A stretch of DNA of 5,026 nucleotides. Origin: Treponema sp. GTDB lineage: Bacteria > Spirochaetota > Spirochaetia > Treponematales > Breznakiellaceae. The notes beneath the pieces were generated by a model. It saw only the letters and a list, made by a program, of their open reading frames with translations. It did not search any database and was not told the origin of the DNA. The stretch covers positions 1 to 5,026 of the forward strand of contig JAITFA010000209.1 in NCBI GenBank assembly GCA_031281685.1, read 5' to 3'. How positions within the stretch are numbered: position 1 is the stretch's first letter; every line of letters begins with the position of its first letter. The position numbers and the translations under genes were made by a program. Positions 1-5,026 of this stretch are shown piece after piece.

Positions 1-843
1 GGGCGTGCGCCAATCACGATACAGGGACCGTTTAAGGGTGGACGGGTTAGCCTTGAGTGTCCCACTAGTCAATACCTTTCGGCGCTGCTTTTGGCCGCGC
101 CTCTTGCGGAGAAAGACGTTGTCACTGAGATCGATGTGCCTCTGCTCAACGAAAAGCCGTATGTCGAGCTTACCCTTTCGTACCTTGATTCACAGGGCAT
201 TGTTTATGAGAAAGCGCCTGACTTTTCCTACTTCCGCCTTTATGGGGGACATAGTTATAAACCTATGAACGGCCCGGTTCCCGCAGATTTTTCTTCAGCG
301 GCGTTTCCAGCGTGTATTGCGGCAATCAGGGGAGAGCCGCTTAGTCTGCCCAGCCTTGATCCGGCTGACGCGCAGGGAGACAAACGCATGTTTGATATGC
401 TGGCTCACATGGGCTGTACGGTGAACTGGACAGAACAAGGCGTCAGCGTTTCCCGAAATGGTCCCCTGCGTGGCGGCGTCTTTGACCTGAACGCTACGCC
501 TGACCTTTTGCCCATCATGGCTGTAGCCGCCAGCTATGCTGAGGGGGAAACCGCGCTGGTCAATGTGGCTCATGCGCGTATCAAGGAAACCGACCGCATT
601 GCGGTTATGGCCGCTGAACTAGGGAAACTCGGCATTTGCTGCGCGGAGCGCCCTGACGCGCTCATCATTCAGGGGGGCAAGGTTCGGGGCGGCGAGGTTG
701 ACGGCCACGGCGATCACCGCGTAGTCATGGCGCTTGCGGTGGCGGCGCTTGGCGCGTCCGGCCCGGTCAGCATCGACAGTGCCGAAGCCGCAAGCGTAAC
801 CTACCCTAGTTTTCTCCACTCCATTGCGGGTGAGTGCGCTTAA
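1..843 (+). CDS. aroA: 3-phosphoshikimate 1-carboxyvinyltransferase (EPSP synthase), 5' truncated by window edge
   Basis: Transfers the enolpyruvyl group of PEP to shikimate-3-phosphate, the sixth step of the cytoplasmic shikimate pathway to chorismate. The frame is open from base 1, so only the last 280 residues of a protein usually near 430 are present; the TTG at 91 is internal. Visible family motifs are T-S-Q followed by YLSALLLAAPL (64-72 onward, the phosphate-binding SSQ segment, with T for the first S), PADFSSAAF (from about 280), a TPDLLP aspartate motif like catalytic Asp313 of E. coli, KETDR (583-597), GDHR (709-720) and the closing VTYPSF. The Lys411 position of the E. coli enzyme (AKTFPDYF) aligns by eye with Val here, which I think is usual in the archaeal-like branch. 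The stop overlaps that of the convergent HIT gene. Identity is secure; the upstream gene order is not visible. Confidence 0.96.
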   Translation, partial: GRAPITIQGPFKGGRVSLECPTSQYLSALLLAAPLAEKDVVTEIDVPLLNEKPYVELTLSYLDSQGIVYEKAPDFSYFRLYGGHSYKPMNGPVPADFSSAAFPACIAAIRGEPLSLPSLDPADAQGDKRMFDMLAHMGCTVNWTEQGVSVSRNGPLRGGVFDLNATPDLLPIMAVAASYAEGETALVNVAHARIKETDRIAVMAAELGKLGICCAERPDALIIQGGKVRGGEVDGHGDHRVVMALAVAALGASGPVSIDSAEAASVTYPSFLHSIAGECA

Positions 844-1178
844 CCCGGAGGCCAGGCAAGGGGACGACCACCGAGTACGTGGATATGAAGGTGGTCAACG
901 GTCTGTCCCCCGTCGGATTTGCAGTTAATCACAAAACGCGCTCCGTTTTCCGCACAACCGAGCGCGACAGCCAGCTTCTGCGCCTGATCGAGTAGCTTTC
1001 CCAATAGCCGGCTGTCATCCGTCTCCATGATGTTCCTGATGTGTTGCTTGGGTATCACCAGAAAATGTATTGGCGCTTGCGGGGCCACGTCGTGAAAAGC
1101 CAATAGTTCATCGTCTTCATAGATTTTCCGCGCCGGTATCTCTCCACGCGCGATCTTGCAAAAGATACAATCTTCCAT
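840..1178 (-). CDS. HIT family (HinT-like) nucleotide hydrolase/transferase
   Basis: Complete protein of 112 residues, the usual length of bacterial HinT-type proteins, which hydrolyse purine nucleoside phosphoramidates and act as cytoplasmic dimers. The histidine triad is visible as H96-L-H98-I-H100-V-L preceded by QTVD; the last two histidines should line the nucleotide phosphate site, with H98 the expected nucleophile. An N-terminal C4-IF-C7 pair plus H46 and the triad histidine H96 fits the zinc-binding subgroup. The PWWW-like tail is reduced to RPLAWPPG. ATG 1178 is the only possible start, since an in-frame TGA lies at 1200-1202 with no ATG, GTG or TTG between. A short AGGT (1182-1185) sits close upstream, a weak ribosome site. 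It is divergent from the sigma-factor gene and convergent with aroA. The physiological substrate cannot be told from sequence. Confidence 0.95.
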   Translation of the reverse strand: MEDCIFCKIARGEIPARKIYEDDELLAFHDVAPQAPIHFLVIPKQHIRNIMETDDSRLLGKLLDQAQKLAVALGCAENGARFVINCKSDGGQTVDHLHIHVLGGRPLAWPPG

Positions 1179-1244
1179 AAGACCTGAGTATAGCGTAACT
1201 CAGAATTCATAATCTAGGGGAAACGTATTGAAATTATAATAAGT

Positions 1245-1268
1245 CTTGTATGAAATATCATACATAAG
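1245..1268. repeat. Inverted repeat, candidate operator or leader hairpin
   Basis: TGTATGA (1247-1253), loop AATA, TCATACA (1258-1264) is a perfect inverted repeat with 7-base arms. With T1265 bulged, CTT (1245-1247) can also pair with AAG (1266-1268), giving arms of 9 pairs. It covers the -10 of a possible sigma-70 promoter (TTGAAA 1228-1233 / TGAAAT 1251-1256), which would suit a repressor site. In an AT-rich region a 7-base arm could arise by chance, so function is unproven. Confidence 0.4.
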
Positions 1269-1299
1269 ATTCGCTTATATAAGGCGTATTTGCCTTTAT
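1264..1299. repeat. Overlapping inverted repeats (ATAAG/CTTAT series)
   Basis: Three stems compete for the same bases: ATAAG 1264-1268 with CTTAT 1274-1278; the perfect palindrome CTTATATAAG at 1274-1283; and ATAAGGC 1279-1285 with GCCTT(T)AT 1292-1299, whose core AAGGC/GCCTT encloses a 6-base loop. Because each stem shares an arm with the next, an RNA through here could fold in mutually exclusive ways. They would be transcribed only if a promoter upstream of 1264 is used. Stems are short and AT-rich. Confidence 0.35.
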
Positions 1300-1327
1300 C
1301 TGCACAGCTATTTAATTGTAGTATAAT
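1299..1327 (+). promoter_or_regulatory. Probable promoter of the sigma-factor gene
   Basis: A perfect TATAAT -10 box lies at 1322-1327. Seventeen bases upstream, 1299-1304 reads TCTGCA, only 3 of 6 matches to TTGACA, so the -35 is poor. Transcription would start near 1334, giving a leader of about 60 bases to GTG 1394. No extended -10 TG is present at the usual place. The weak -35 suggests an activator or a non-housekeeping sigma factor, which is inference. Confidence 0.5.
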
Positions 1328-1381
1328 AAATTACACAACAATACGGCTCTTGGCACGGAAATGGCTTTTATACGGGTATTC

Positions 1382-1388
1382 AGGAGGT
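1382..1388 (+). promoter_or_regulatory. Strong Shine-Dalgarno site that fixes the sigma-factor start at GTG 1394
   Basis: AGGAGGT is complementary to the 3' end of 16S rRNA and ends five bases before the in-frame GTG at 1394. By contrast ATG 1361 has only a GGA one base upstream, too close to serve. This decides the start in favour of GTG and removes 11 residues from the longest open frame. Confidence 0.85.
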
Positions 1389-1393
1389 CTGTT

Positions 1394-2266
1394 GTGAACG
1401 CCAAACAGAAAAAAAGCAATCTGGCAAAAACCAGGGTCTCTGCTACCGATGATATTTTGCAGACGTATTTTACTCAAATAAAGAAGATACCCTTACTGAG
1501 TTTTGAGGAAGAGCTTGAGTTATCCAGACAGATACAGGCAGGAGACTCGGCGGCTCGGCAGAAGCTGATCGAAGCCAATCTGAGACTGGTGGTCAAAATC
1601 GCCTGCTCCTATAAGACGCCGGACGTTGCCTTTATGGACATTATTCAGGAAGGAAACATGGGTCTCATGTACGCCACTGAGAAATACGACCACAAGCGAC
1701 ACTTTCGTTTTTCAACTTACGCGCATTGGTGGATACGGCAATTTATCACCCGTTTTCTGACCAATAAGCGCCGCGCCATTCGCCTGCCGCACCGGAAGGA
1801 GGAAGTACTCCGCAAAATCCAGCAAAACATTCATGCGCTGACCCAGCGTCTGTCACGGCAACCAAGTGATCAGGAAATAGCCGATGATCTGGGGATTTCT
1901 GTTGAGGAAGTCAACTTCGTTCTCAACATGACAAGCTCTCAGCTCCCCCTTGAGATTGCCGACGAAGAGGATGATACCCTCTCGATACTCGAACTTCACG
2001 AGGACTACACCTACAGTCCAGAGTGCGAGTTCTTCCGGCAGTTCTCTCGCGACGACACCCTGCGTATTCTGAACCGCTTACAGGCTAACGAGAAATGGGT
2101 ACTCGTGTACCGGTTCCAGCTTAACGGCGGCAAGAAGTGCACACTCCGCAATATCGGCAACAAGCTAGGCCTTTCCCCGGAAACCGTGCGCCAGATCGAA
2201 ATCAGGGCGCTCAAGAAAATGCGCACTCATGCGGAAGAACTGCGTGAAAGCCTTTCCGCAAGCTGA
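1394..2266 (+). CDS. RNA polymerase sigma factor, sigma-70 family (group 2-like, no region 1.1)
   Basis: Directs core RNA polymerase to promoters. With GTG 1394 the protein has 290 residues; the alternative ATG 1361 would give 301 but lacks a usable ribosome site. Region 1.2 lies at about 19-50, region 2 at 52-132 with [25 protein letters not shown] and [15 protein letters not shown]. The melting and -10 residues Y109, W112, W113, Q116 and T119 match housekeeping sigma. Region 3 is about 133-200 ([14 protein letters not shown]). Region 4 is about 220-285; its recognition helix reads SPETVRQIE, where E. coli sigma70 has TRERIRQIE, so Arg584 becomes Pro262 while Glu585 and Arg588 are kept. Region 1.1 is absent and I see no RpoH box, so this is a primary-like alternative sigma factor (RpoS/RpoD-like) and not a clear heat-shock or flagellar one. 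The first 18 residues are lysine-rich. Its regulon cannot be read from the sequence. Confidence 0.93.
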   Translation: MNAKQKKSNLAKTRVSATDDILQTYFTQIKKIPLLSFEEELELSRQIQAGDSAARQKLIEANLRLVVKIACSYKTPDVAFMDIIQEGNMGLMYATEKYDHKRHFRFSTYAHWWIRQFITRFLTNKRRAIRLPHRKEEVLRKIQQNIHALTQRLSRQPSDQEIADDLGISVEEVNFVLNMTSSQLPLEIADEEDDTLSILELHEDYTYSPECEFFRQFSRDDTLRILNRLQANEKWVLVYRFQLNGGKKCTLRNIGNKLGLSPETVRQIEIRALKKMRTHAEELRESLSAS

Positions 2267-2273
2267 TCTTTAT

Positions 2274-2309
2274 AAAAGCCCCTGCCGCATCCCGCGACAG
2301 GGGCTTTTT
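2274..2309 (+). terminator. Rho-independent terminator after the sigma-factor gene, possibly bidirectional
   Basis: AAAAGCCCCTG (2274-2284) pairs perfectly with CAGGGGCTTTT (2298-2308), and the loop can add CGC/GCG (2286-2288 with 2294-2296). A T run at 2305-2309 follows the GC-rich stem. It begins 7 bases after the sigma stop. Read on the minus strand the stem is followed by TTTTATAAA, a weaker tract, so it may also stop transcripts of the convergent mannanase gene that ends at 2376. No second hairpin of this quality is visible in 2311-2375. Confidence 0.93.
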
Positions 2310-2375
2310 AAGATGTTGTAAACAAGCCACAGCAAGTTATGGGTATGGTCTGCGGCCTTCCATCCAAATCAAGGT

Positions 2376-5026
2376 CTATTCAAAACGGACCGATGTTAAA
2401 CCACCGCTCTTAACTGCTTTAATATCGTCGTAGTACAGCACCGAGTGTAGATTTCCTCCGGCATAATTGTAATAGGTATCGTTTGCGTCGGTATCGATCG
2501 TATTTACCCAGAGACCAAAACTCGTAATGTTTGCCTTATTGAAGGTTCCATTACTCTTGCCTTTGAACACGCTGAAAGGCAGGGTTACCAGTTTTGCCGC
2601 CGTAGTTCCCGCAAAGGGTGTACCTGCGCTGATCTCGACCTCATTGAGGAATACCTCGAAGTCCTCGTTACCTGAACGTACCTGAATGACGACCTTCTGG
2701 TTCTTGCCGTCAGGCTTGATCCATAGCTGGAGCGCGTCATAGTCCGACCAGTCTCCACCGTAGGAATAGGTTCTGCCGGTATAACCCTCGCCACCAGAAA
2801 TACTCAGGGTGTAGTCGAATGTCATGCCGTAAGTACCGCCCCGCTTTTCCGTAGTGGATAACCTTATCGTATTACTACAATCAGCGCCGGAATTGCCTGA
2901 CCATGCGTTATTCAAAACTTCGTCTGAGCCATAGTGGAACTCAAAATCATCAACCACATTGAGGTCGGTACGAACCGGCTTGGTTCCGAAATATACCGTT
3001 ATTGTAGACAGCGTTGTAGTTTTATCTTTCAATGCGACGGTTCCCTGCGTTGTTCCTGTCCCAAAAGCCGCCAGTTCATCCGCGCTTAAGTCTGCTTTGT
3101 ACCAAGTAACCCCTGTAGGGGCTGACGAGTCCAAAGTTGCGTTTTTGGTAAGTTCGTGGTCAGTATTGGTAAGTACAAAGCTAATCTGTCCCGCCGCATT
3201 TTTCACGCTTGCTCGGAGAGTTATCGCGTTTTCAATATACGCGCCGCCGGCTGGAGCGAGGACAAAGCCTTTGCTTCCTTGAGTTGCGGAAGTTATCGAG
3301 ATCGCGTTAGTTAAGCCGTAGAAACCAGTTCCATTAGCGAAGATGGACTTATCGTTATTATAGAAATTGATGAAGGTATCAACCATTGGATGCCCGGTCG
3401 TGGCAGAGGTCTTATAGGGAGCCATGTAATTGGTTCCGCCTGAGAAATTCGCCCATACCAGATAGTACGCCATATTGGAAGCAGACACCTTGTCAAGCAC
3501 ATCGGTAAACCATGTTTGCCGTGTGTTATTAGCGATACCGCTCGTACTCATACCGGTCTCGGCAACTGCCGAAACTTTTCCGCGCTCCTGTGCAATACCA
3601 TCGACCAGACTGATCGTGTTCGCCAAAGACATATTCATCCACGAATCATTGCCATTGGAATTATCGTAGTAATCAAAAGCGATAACATCAATGTACTCGT
3701 CTCCCGGATACCGTTCCAGATAATCATCCTTACTGCTAAATGGTCCATTTGGGGAATACACATACAGGAAGTTGTGAACGCCCTTGATATCCCGTAGATA
3801 TTCCACAGTATAGCGGACAACATTCTTATAGGTTTCTGGCGTACAGAATGCCTTTCCCCACCAGAACCAGCTACCGTTATGCTCGTGGAATGGCCGGAAC
3901 AACACCGGCACATTAGCCGCTTCTAGAAGGTGGGCATAGGTGGCGATCTTGTCCAAATACTCGTTGAAAAGCCCGTTCAGGTCTCCGCCGGGAAGTATCC
4001 GCAACATCACGTCCCCTGTGAGAGTGCCGGGTGTGTATGAGTTCCAATCACCCGATTCCTTTACATAGTTAAAGTTGGGAAAGTGTGTAGAAACGGTAAC
4101 TATGGACCCTTCCCGCGCCGCATGGATGCTGAGTTTTGCGGATCCCGCTATCGGATCCGCGTCGTAATCAGGATCGCCAGTACGAACCGTACTTCCCGGA
4201 TACTCGTTCCCGATGATAGACAGGGTATCAATACCCATGATTCCCGCGAAAGAACCGGTAATATCCTTGGTATCGGACTGCGTTGATCCTGTATATGCTG
4301 CTCCGCGCTTATGGTGCATATCATTCTGATGGCCGTAGATTACCTTGTCCGTATCGCCAAGCGCTTTAAGGTAGGCGTAGAGTCGCGCAGTTTCCGCAGT
4401 GGCTTTCCCGTCCACAAGCAGTACCGATGCGGGAAGGCTCAGAGCAGGCACTTGAGTGCCGCTCGCATTCGGGGTCTTGGTGATTGCCGTCTGATCCGGT
4501 CCGGGCGGCGCAACAACATAGCTGAACTTAATGTTGTCGATGAACATCGCGCCTGAGTAGTCCGTACTTCCCCCGATAATGCCTAGCGTCAGGTCGGATA
4601 TTGTCGTGAGGTCACCAGTCAGCGCCGTCGTTACGTTTACTTTTCTATAAGGAGAGTTAGCAACAGCCGTACCCACGCTGTTATCATTTTTCAGATTGAC
4701 GATGGTCGCGTTTTTATCAATACCACCATTTGAGAACACCTTGTACTGGAGGCTACCAACACTGGTAATGGAGGGATCAAAATAGAAATCAAAGCTAAAG
4801 ATGTTGTAACCCGATACATCAAGCGCAGGAGCGATATAGGTCTTGATTTTTGGTTCACTCCAGCCCACCGAGGCGTCGTACTGCGCCGTAAACTTCACCA
4901 TGCCCTCACCAAGGCTGTTGTCCCACTCAAGTTTCGGTTCTCCAGCCCCGTAAGCGTAATGCTCACCAGTGGCAACCTGCCATCCAGCAGTATCCGTGTC
5001 AAAGCTCCAGACCTTCGCGATCTCAG
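2376..5026 (-). CDS. Modular beta-1,4-mannanase: CBM27 - GH26 - beta-sandwich - CBM11-like; N-terminus beyond window
   Basis: Endo-hydrolase of beta-1,4-mannan, expected to be secreted. The frame is open to the window edge (882 residues visible); ATG 4901 lies inside the first domain, so the true start and any signal peptide are off the right edge. Domains in order: CBM27 (about 5012-4516, FDTDTAGW, LEWDNSLGEG, MFIDNIKF), which binds mannan; a Pro/Thr/Ala linker (4515-4405); GH26 (about 4405-3335); an Ig-like beta-sandwich (about 3316-2965); and a CBM11-like module (about 2960-2385, DDFEF, WSDYDALQLWIKPDGK, YYDDIKAV). The acid/base Glu is in RPFHEHNG (codon 3882-3884) and the nucleophile in AETG (3558-3560), 108 residues apart, as I recall for Cellvibrio Man26A E212/E320. 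DVIAFDYY and VWANF also fit GH26. No dockerin or membrane anchor is seen in the visible part, and the protein ends right after the CBM11-like module. It is convergent with the sigma gene. Confidence 0.93.
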   Translation of the reverse strand, partial: EIAKVWSFDTDTAGWQVATGEHYAYGAGEPKLEWDNSLGEGMVKFTAQYDASVGWSEPKIKTYIAPALDVSGYNIFSFDFYFDPSITSVGSLQYKVFSNGGIDKNATIVNLKNDNSVGTAVANSPYRKVNVTTALTGDLTTISDLTLGIIGGSTDYSGAMFIDNIKFSYVVAPPGPDQTAITKTPNASGTQVPALSLPASVLLVDGKATAETARLYAYLKALGDTDKVIYGHQNDMHHKRGAAYTGSTQSDTKDITGSFAGIMGIDTLSIIGNEYPGSTVRTGDPDYDADPIAGSAKLSIHAAREGSIVTVSTHFPNFNYVKESGDWNSYTPGTLTGDVMLRILPGGDLNGLFNEYLDKIATYAHLLEAANVPVLFRPFHEHNGSWFWWGKAFCTPETYKNVVRYTVEYLRDIKGVHNFLYVYSPNGPFSSKDDYLERYPGDEYIDVIAFDYYDNSNGNDSWMNMSLANTISLVDGIAQERGKVSAVAETGMSTSGIANNTRQTWFTDVLDKVSASNMAYYLVWANFSGGTNYMAPYKTSATTGHPMVDTFINFYNNDKSIFANGTGFYGLTNAISITSATQGSKGFVLAPAGGAYIENAITLRASVKNAAGQISFVLTNTDHELTKNATLDSSAPTGVTWYKADLSADELAAFGTGTTQGTVALKDKTTTLSTITVYFGTKPVRTDLNVVDDFEFHYGSDEVLNNAWSGNSGADCSNTIRLSTTEKRGGTYGMTFDYTLSISGGEGYTGRTYSYGGDWSDYDALQLWIKPDGKNQKVVIQVRSGNEDFEVFLNEVEISAGTPFAGTTAAKLVTLPFSVFKGKSNGTFNKANITSFGLWVNTIDTDANDTYYNYAGGNLHSVLYYDDIKAVKSGGLTSVRFE
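3335..4405 (-). other. GH26 catalytic domain within the mannanase
   Basis: About 357 residues from TARLYAYLKALG to the helix TFINFYNND. It runs through VIYGHQND, a VSTHFPN segment (the usual substrate-binding His position), LFRPFHEHNGSWFWWG with the proton donor, DVIAFDYYDN, the VAETG nucleophile strand, and VWANFSGGTNYMAPY near the active site. All elements expected of clan GH-A family 26 are present in order and without a break, so the domain looks catalytically intact. Boundaries are by eye and could move by 10-20 residues. Confidence 0.88.

Larger units (their letters stand above)
1179..1393. promoter_or_regulatory. AT-rich divergent control region between the HIT and sigma-factor genes
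   Basis: This stretch separates the two divergent starts (ATG 1178 minus, GTG 1394 plus) and holds no other gene I can support. On the plus strand there are two perfect TATAAT hexamers, at 1235-1240 (inside the self-complementary ATTATAAT 1233-1240, so it reads on both strands) and at 1322-1327. A possible upstream promoter is TTGAAA (1228-1233), 17 bases, TGAAAT (1251-1256). On the minus strand TATACT (1192 to 1187) ends 8 bases before the HIT ATG. Several inverted repeats lie at 1245-1299. The assignment as regulatory is inference from position, composition and motifs. Confidence 0.6.

Noticed and set aside
5..268. Plus-strand open frame of 87 codons at the left edge
   Set aside because: It overlaps aroA in another frame, has no family signature, and the aroA frame carries clear conserved motifs across the same bases.
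1334..1393. Leader hairpin hiding the sigma-factor Shine-Dalgarno site
   Set aside because: I looked for a run complementary to AGGAGGT in the leader and early coding region and found none of useful length.
1394..2266. Assignment of the sigma factor as RpoH (heat-shock sigma32)
   Set aside because: Length near 290 fits, but the segment after region 2.4 ([13 protein letters not shown]) lacks the RpoH box pattern I know, and no thermosensor pairing with the Shine-Dalgarno site could be seen.
2311..2375. A dedicated terminator for the mannanase gene
   Set aside because: No GC-rich stem followed by a minus-strand T run is visible here; the shared hairpin at 2274-2309 is the better candidate.
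2959..3282. Plus-strand open frame of 107 codons inside the mannanase gene
   Set aside because: It is antisense to a well-formed beta-rich part of the mannanase, has no recognisable domain, and is explained by codon bias of the real gene.
3635..3913. Second minus-strand open frame of 92 codons within the GH26 region
   Set aside because: It is a frame-shifted shadow of the catalytic domain; the main frame contains the intact acid/base and nucleophile motifs, so there is no frameshift to explain.
1..5026. An undescribed defence, mobile or RNA-based system
   Set aside because: All four genes belong to known families, gaps are short, and no repeats of array type, terminal inverted repeats, transposase or conserved RNA fold could be seen.

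Overview
The window carries four protein genes and no RNA genes, mobile elements or CRISPR. From left to right they are: the 3' part of aroA (EPSP synthase) on the plus strand; a small HIT-family (HinT-like) protein on the minus strand, convergent with aroA; a sigma-70 family sigma factor on the plus strand; and, on the minus strand, a long gene cut by the right edge for a modular beta-mannanase (CBM27 - GH26 - beta-sandwich - CBM11-like).

Base composition looks balanced, roughly half G+C in the genes, with an AT-rich intergenic stretch around 1200-1340. Core metabolic and regulatory genes beside a large mannan-degrading enzyme suggest a bacterium living on plant polysaccharide. The protein sequences remind me of spirochetes of the Treponema type, including gut or termite-associated ones. 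That is recall of family resemblance, not a search result, and the host should be treated as unproven.

Layout: aroA and the HIT gene meet tail to tail, and a single TTAA at 840-843 supplies both stop codons. The HIT gene and the sigma-factor gene diverge from an AT-rich region (1179-1393) that holds two perfect TATAAT boxes and a chain of overlapping inverted repeats. The sigma gene most likely starts at GTG 1394, behind a near-perfect AGGAGGT, not at the upstream ATG 1361. It ends at a strong rho-independent terminator (about 2274-2309), which also lies between it and the convergent mannanase gene.

The genes do not form one operon. The two convergent junctions and one divergent junction mean each gene is transcribed separately from its neighbours. 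aroA serves the shikimate pathway, HIT is a nucleotide hydrolase, the sigma factor redirects RNA polymerase, and the mannanase degrades extracellular mannan. I find no convincing evidence of an undescribed system. The points most worth checking are the sigma-factor start and its changed -35 recognition helix, the structured divergent control region, and the full architecture of the mannanase beyond the right edge.
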